From positions 1 to 23,073 of the IMG/VR virus record IMGVR_UViG_3300030430_002271: a stretch of 23,073 nucleotides of DNA; one strand, written 5' to 3'. Every line of letters begins with the position of its first letter. Within the stretch, counting starts at the first letter, position 1. Positions 22,808-23,073 of the stretch are shown one piece after another. Source of the stretch: a virus. Made by a program: the position numbers and the translations under genes. The notes under the pieces are model-generated. The model did not search any database. It was not told where the DNA came from and saw only the letters and a list, made by a program, of their open reading frames with translations.

Positions 22808-23008
22808 ATGGATATGTATGATTTTATTCATGCAATTCGTAAAGATTTGAATGAGAGAGAGGCACAAATAGTAACCATACTTACGTCAGGTGGCGTTAAA
22901 GACATGGAAAATTATCAGTTTTTGATGGGCGAAATATCATCATTATCCTATATTCATGATAAGATAAAAGAACACTTACAAAGTAAAGGAGATATAGATG
23001 ACAGTTGA
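22808..23008 (+). CDS. Small acidic helical protein, unknown function
   Basis: The 66-residue product is helical and mildly acidic (MYDFIHAIRKDLNEREAQIV, then SSLSYIHDKIKEHLQ). It has no signal peptide or recognised catalytic motif. Its tail overlaps the next gene by 11 nt and carries that gene's AAAGGAG ribosome site. It is probably a head-assembly accessory by position between portal and the presumed scaffold or capsid genes. Confidence 0.6.
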   Translation: MDMYDFIHAIRKDLNEREAQIVTILTSGGVKDMENYQFLMGEISSLSYIHDKIKEHLQSKGDIDDS

Positions 23009-23073
23009 GTCAAAAAAAACCATTGAAGAAAAAACAGAACAAGAAACTATTGATTTGGATAAAGCTTTTGTAG
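22998..23073 (+). CDS. Partial gene running off the window end, probable head-assembly protein
   Basis: ATG 22998 has AAAGGAG at 22985-22991, 6 nt upstream. The 25 visible codons read MTVESKKTIEEKTEQETIDL and continue DKAFV without a stop. The acidic, disordered, Glu/Lys-rich start is typical of phage scaffolds, which commonly follow the portal. Identification needs the missing sequence. Confidence 0.5.
   Translation, partial: MTVESKKTIEEKTEQETIDLDKAFV

Overview
The window looks like part of a tailed bacteriophage genome from an uncultured marine bacterium with an AT-rich genome. The evidence is gene content: terminase large subunit, large portal protein, holins plus endolysin, and a repeat-rich tail fibre ending in a Peptidase S74 chaperone domain. 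All recognised genes lie on the + strand, packed with ATGA/TAATG overlaps and almost no intergenic DNA. I see no integrase, attachment site, tRNA or CRISPR array. Host and virion morphology cannot be fixed from this window, because no tape measure, sheath or capsid gene is present. Several proteins resemble families I remember from marine viral metagenome contigs; that is recall, not a search.

Layout. 1-10001: virion and tail-tip region (small helical protein, a 1230-residue protein with an EIQSD motif, a coiled-coil/Pro-Met protein, a WG-repeat tail-tip-like protein, the S74 tail fibre, a small protein and a 2-oxoglutarate oxygenase). 9998-11535: very small genes (coiled-coil, membrane, lipoprotein and basic proteins), a staphylococcal-nuclease-fold nuclease and a membrane-anchored coiled coil. 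11516-16725: the unusual part, a curli-type export module (csgF, csgG, a curlin-like secreted protein), a FecR-domain protein, a near-consensus sigma70 promoter with a structured leader, a small unknown gene and a CHASE2 class III nucleotide cyclase. 16731-17903: lysis genes (XhlA-like, GTA-type 3TM holin, GH24 endolysin). 17904-18006: two tandem hairpins. 18007-23073: packaging and head start (TerL, basic proteins, portal, small proteins, and a gene running off the window).

How the genes may work together. The csgF-csgG-curlin set could build an outer-membrane secretion pore in the infected host and export an amyloid-like protein. The FecR-domain protein has a signal peptide and a C-terminal curlin-like segment. 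The cyclase has a periplasmic CHASE2 sensor and a cytoplasmic catalytic domain that keeps the metal-binding residues. This suggests a phage-encoded envelope secretion and signalling cassette inserted just before the lysis genes. Its purpose (host surface change, superinfection exclusion, outer-membrane disruption at lysis, or cAMP control) is inference. Two features reinforce it as a unit: the export signals of CsgG and of the FecR protein are encoded almost exactly inside the overlap with the preceding gene, and the cyclase seems to start at a non-ATG codon behind a perfect Shine-Dalgarno.

Four genes of 51-55 codons (10206-10373, 10644-10805, 19777-19932, 22640-22804) were found by reading the gaps.
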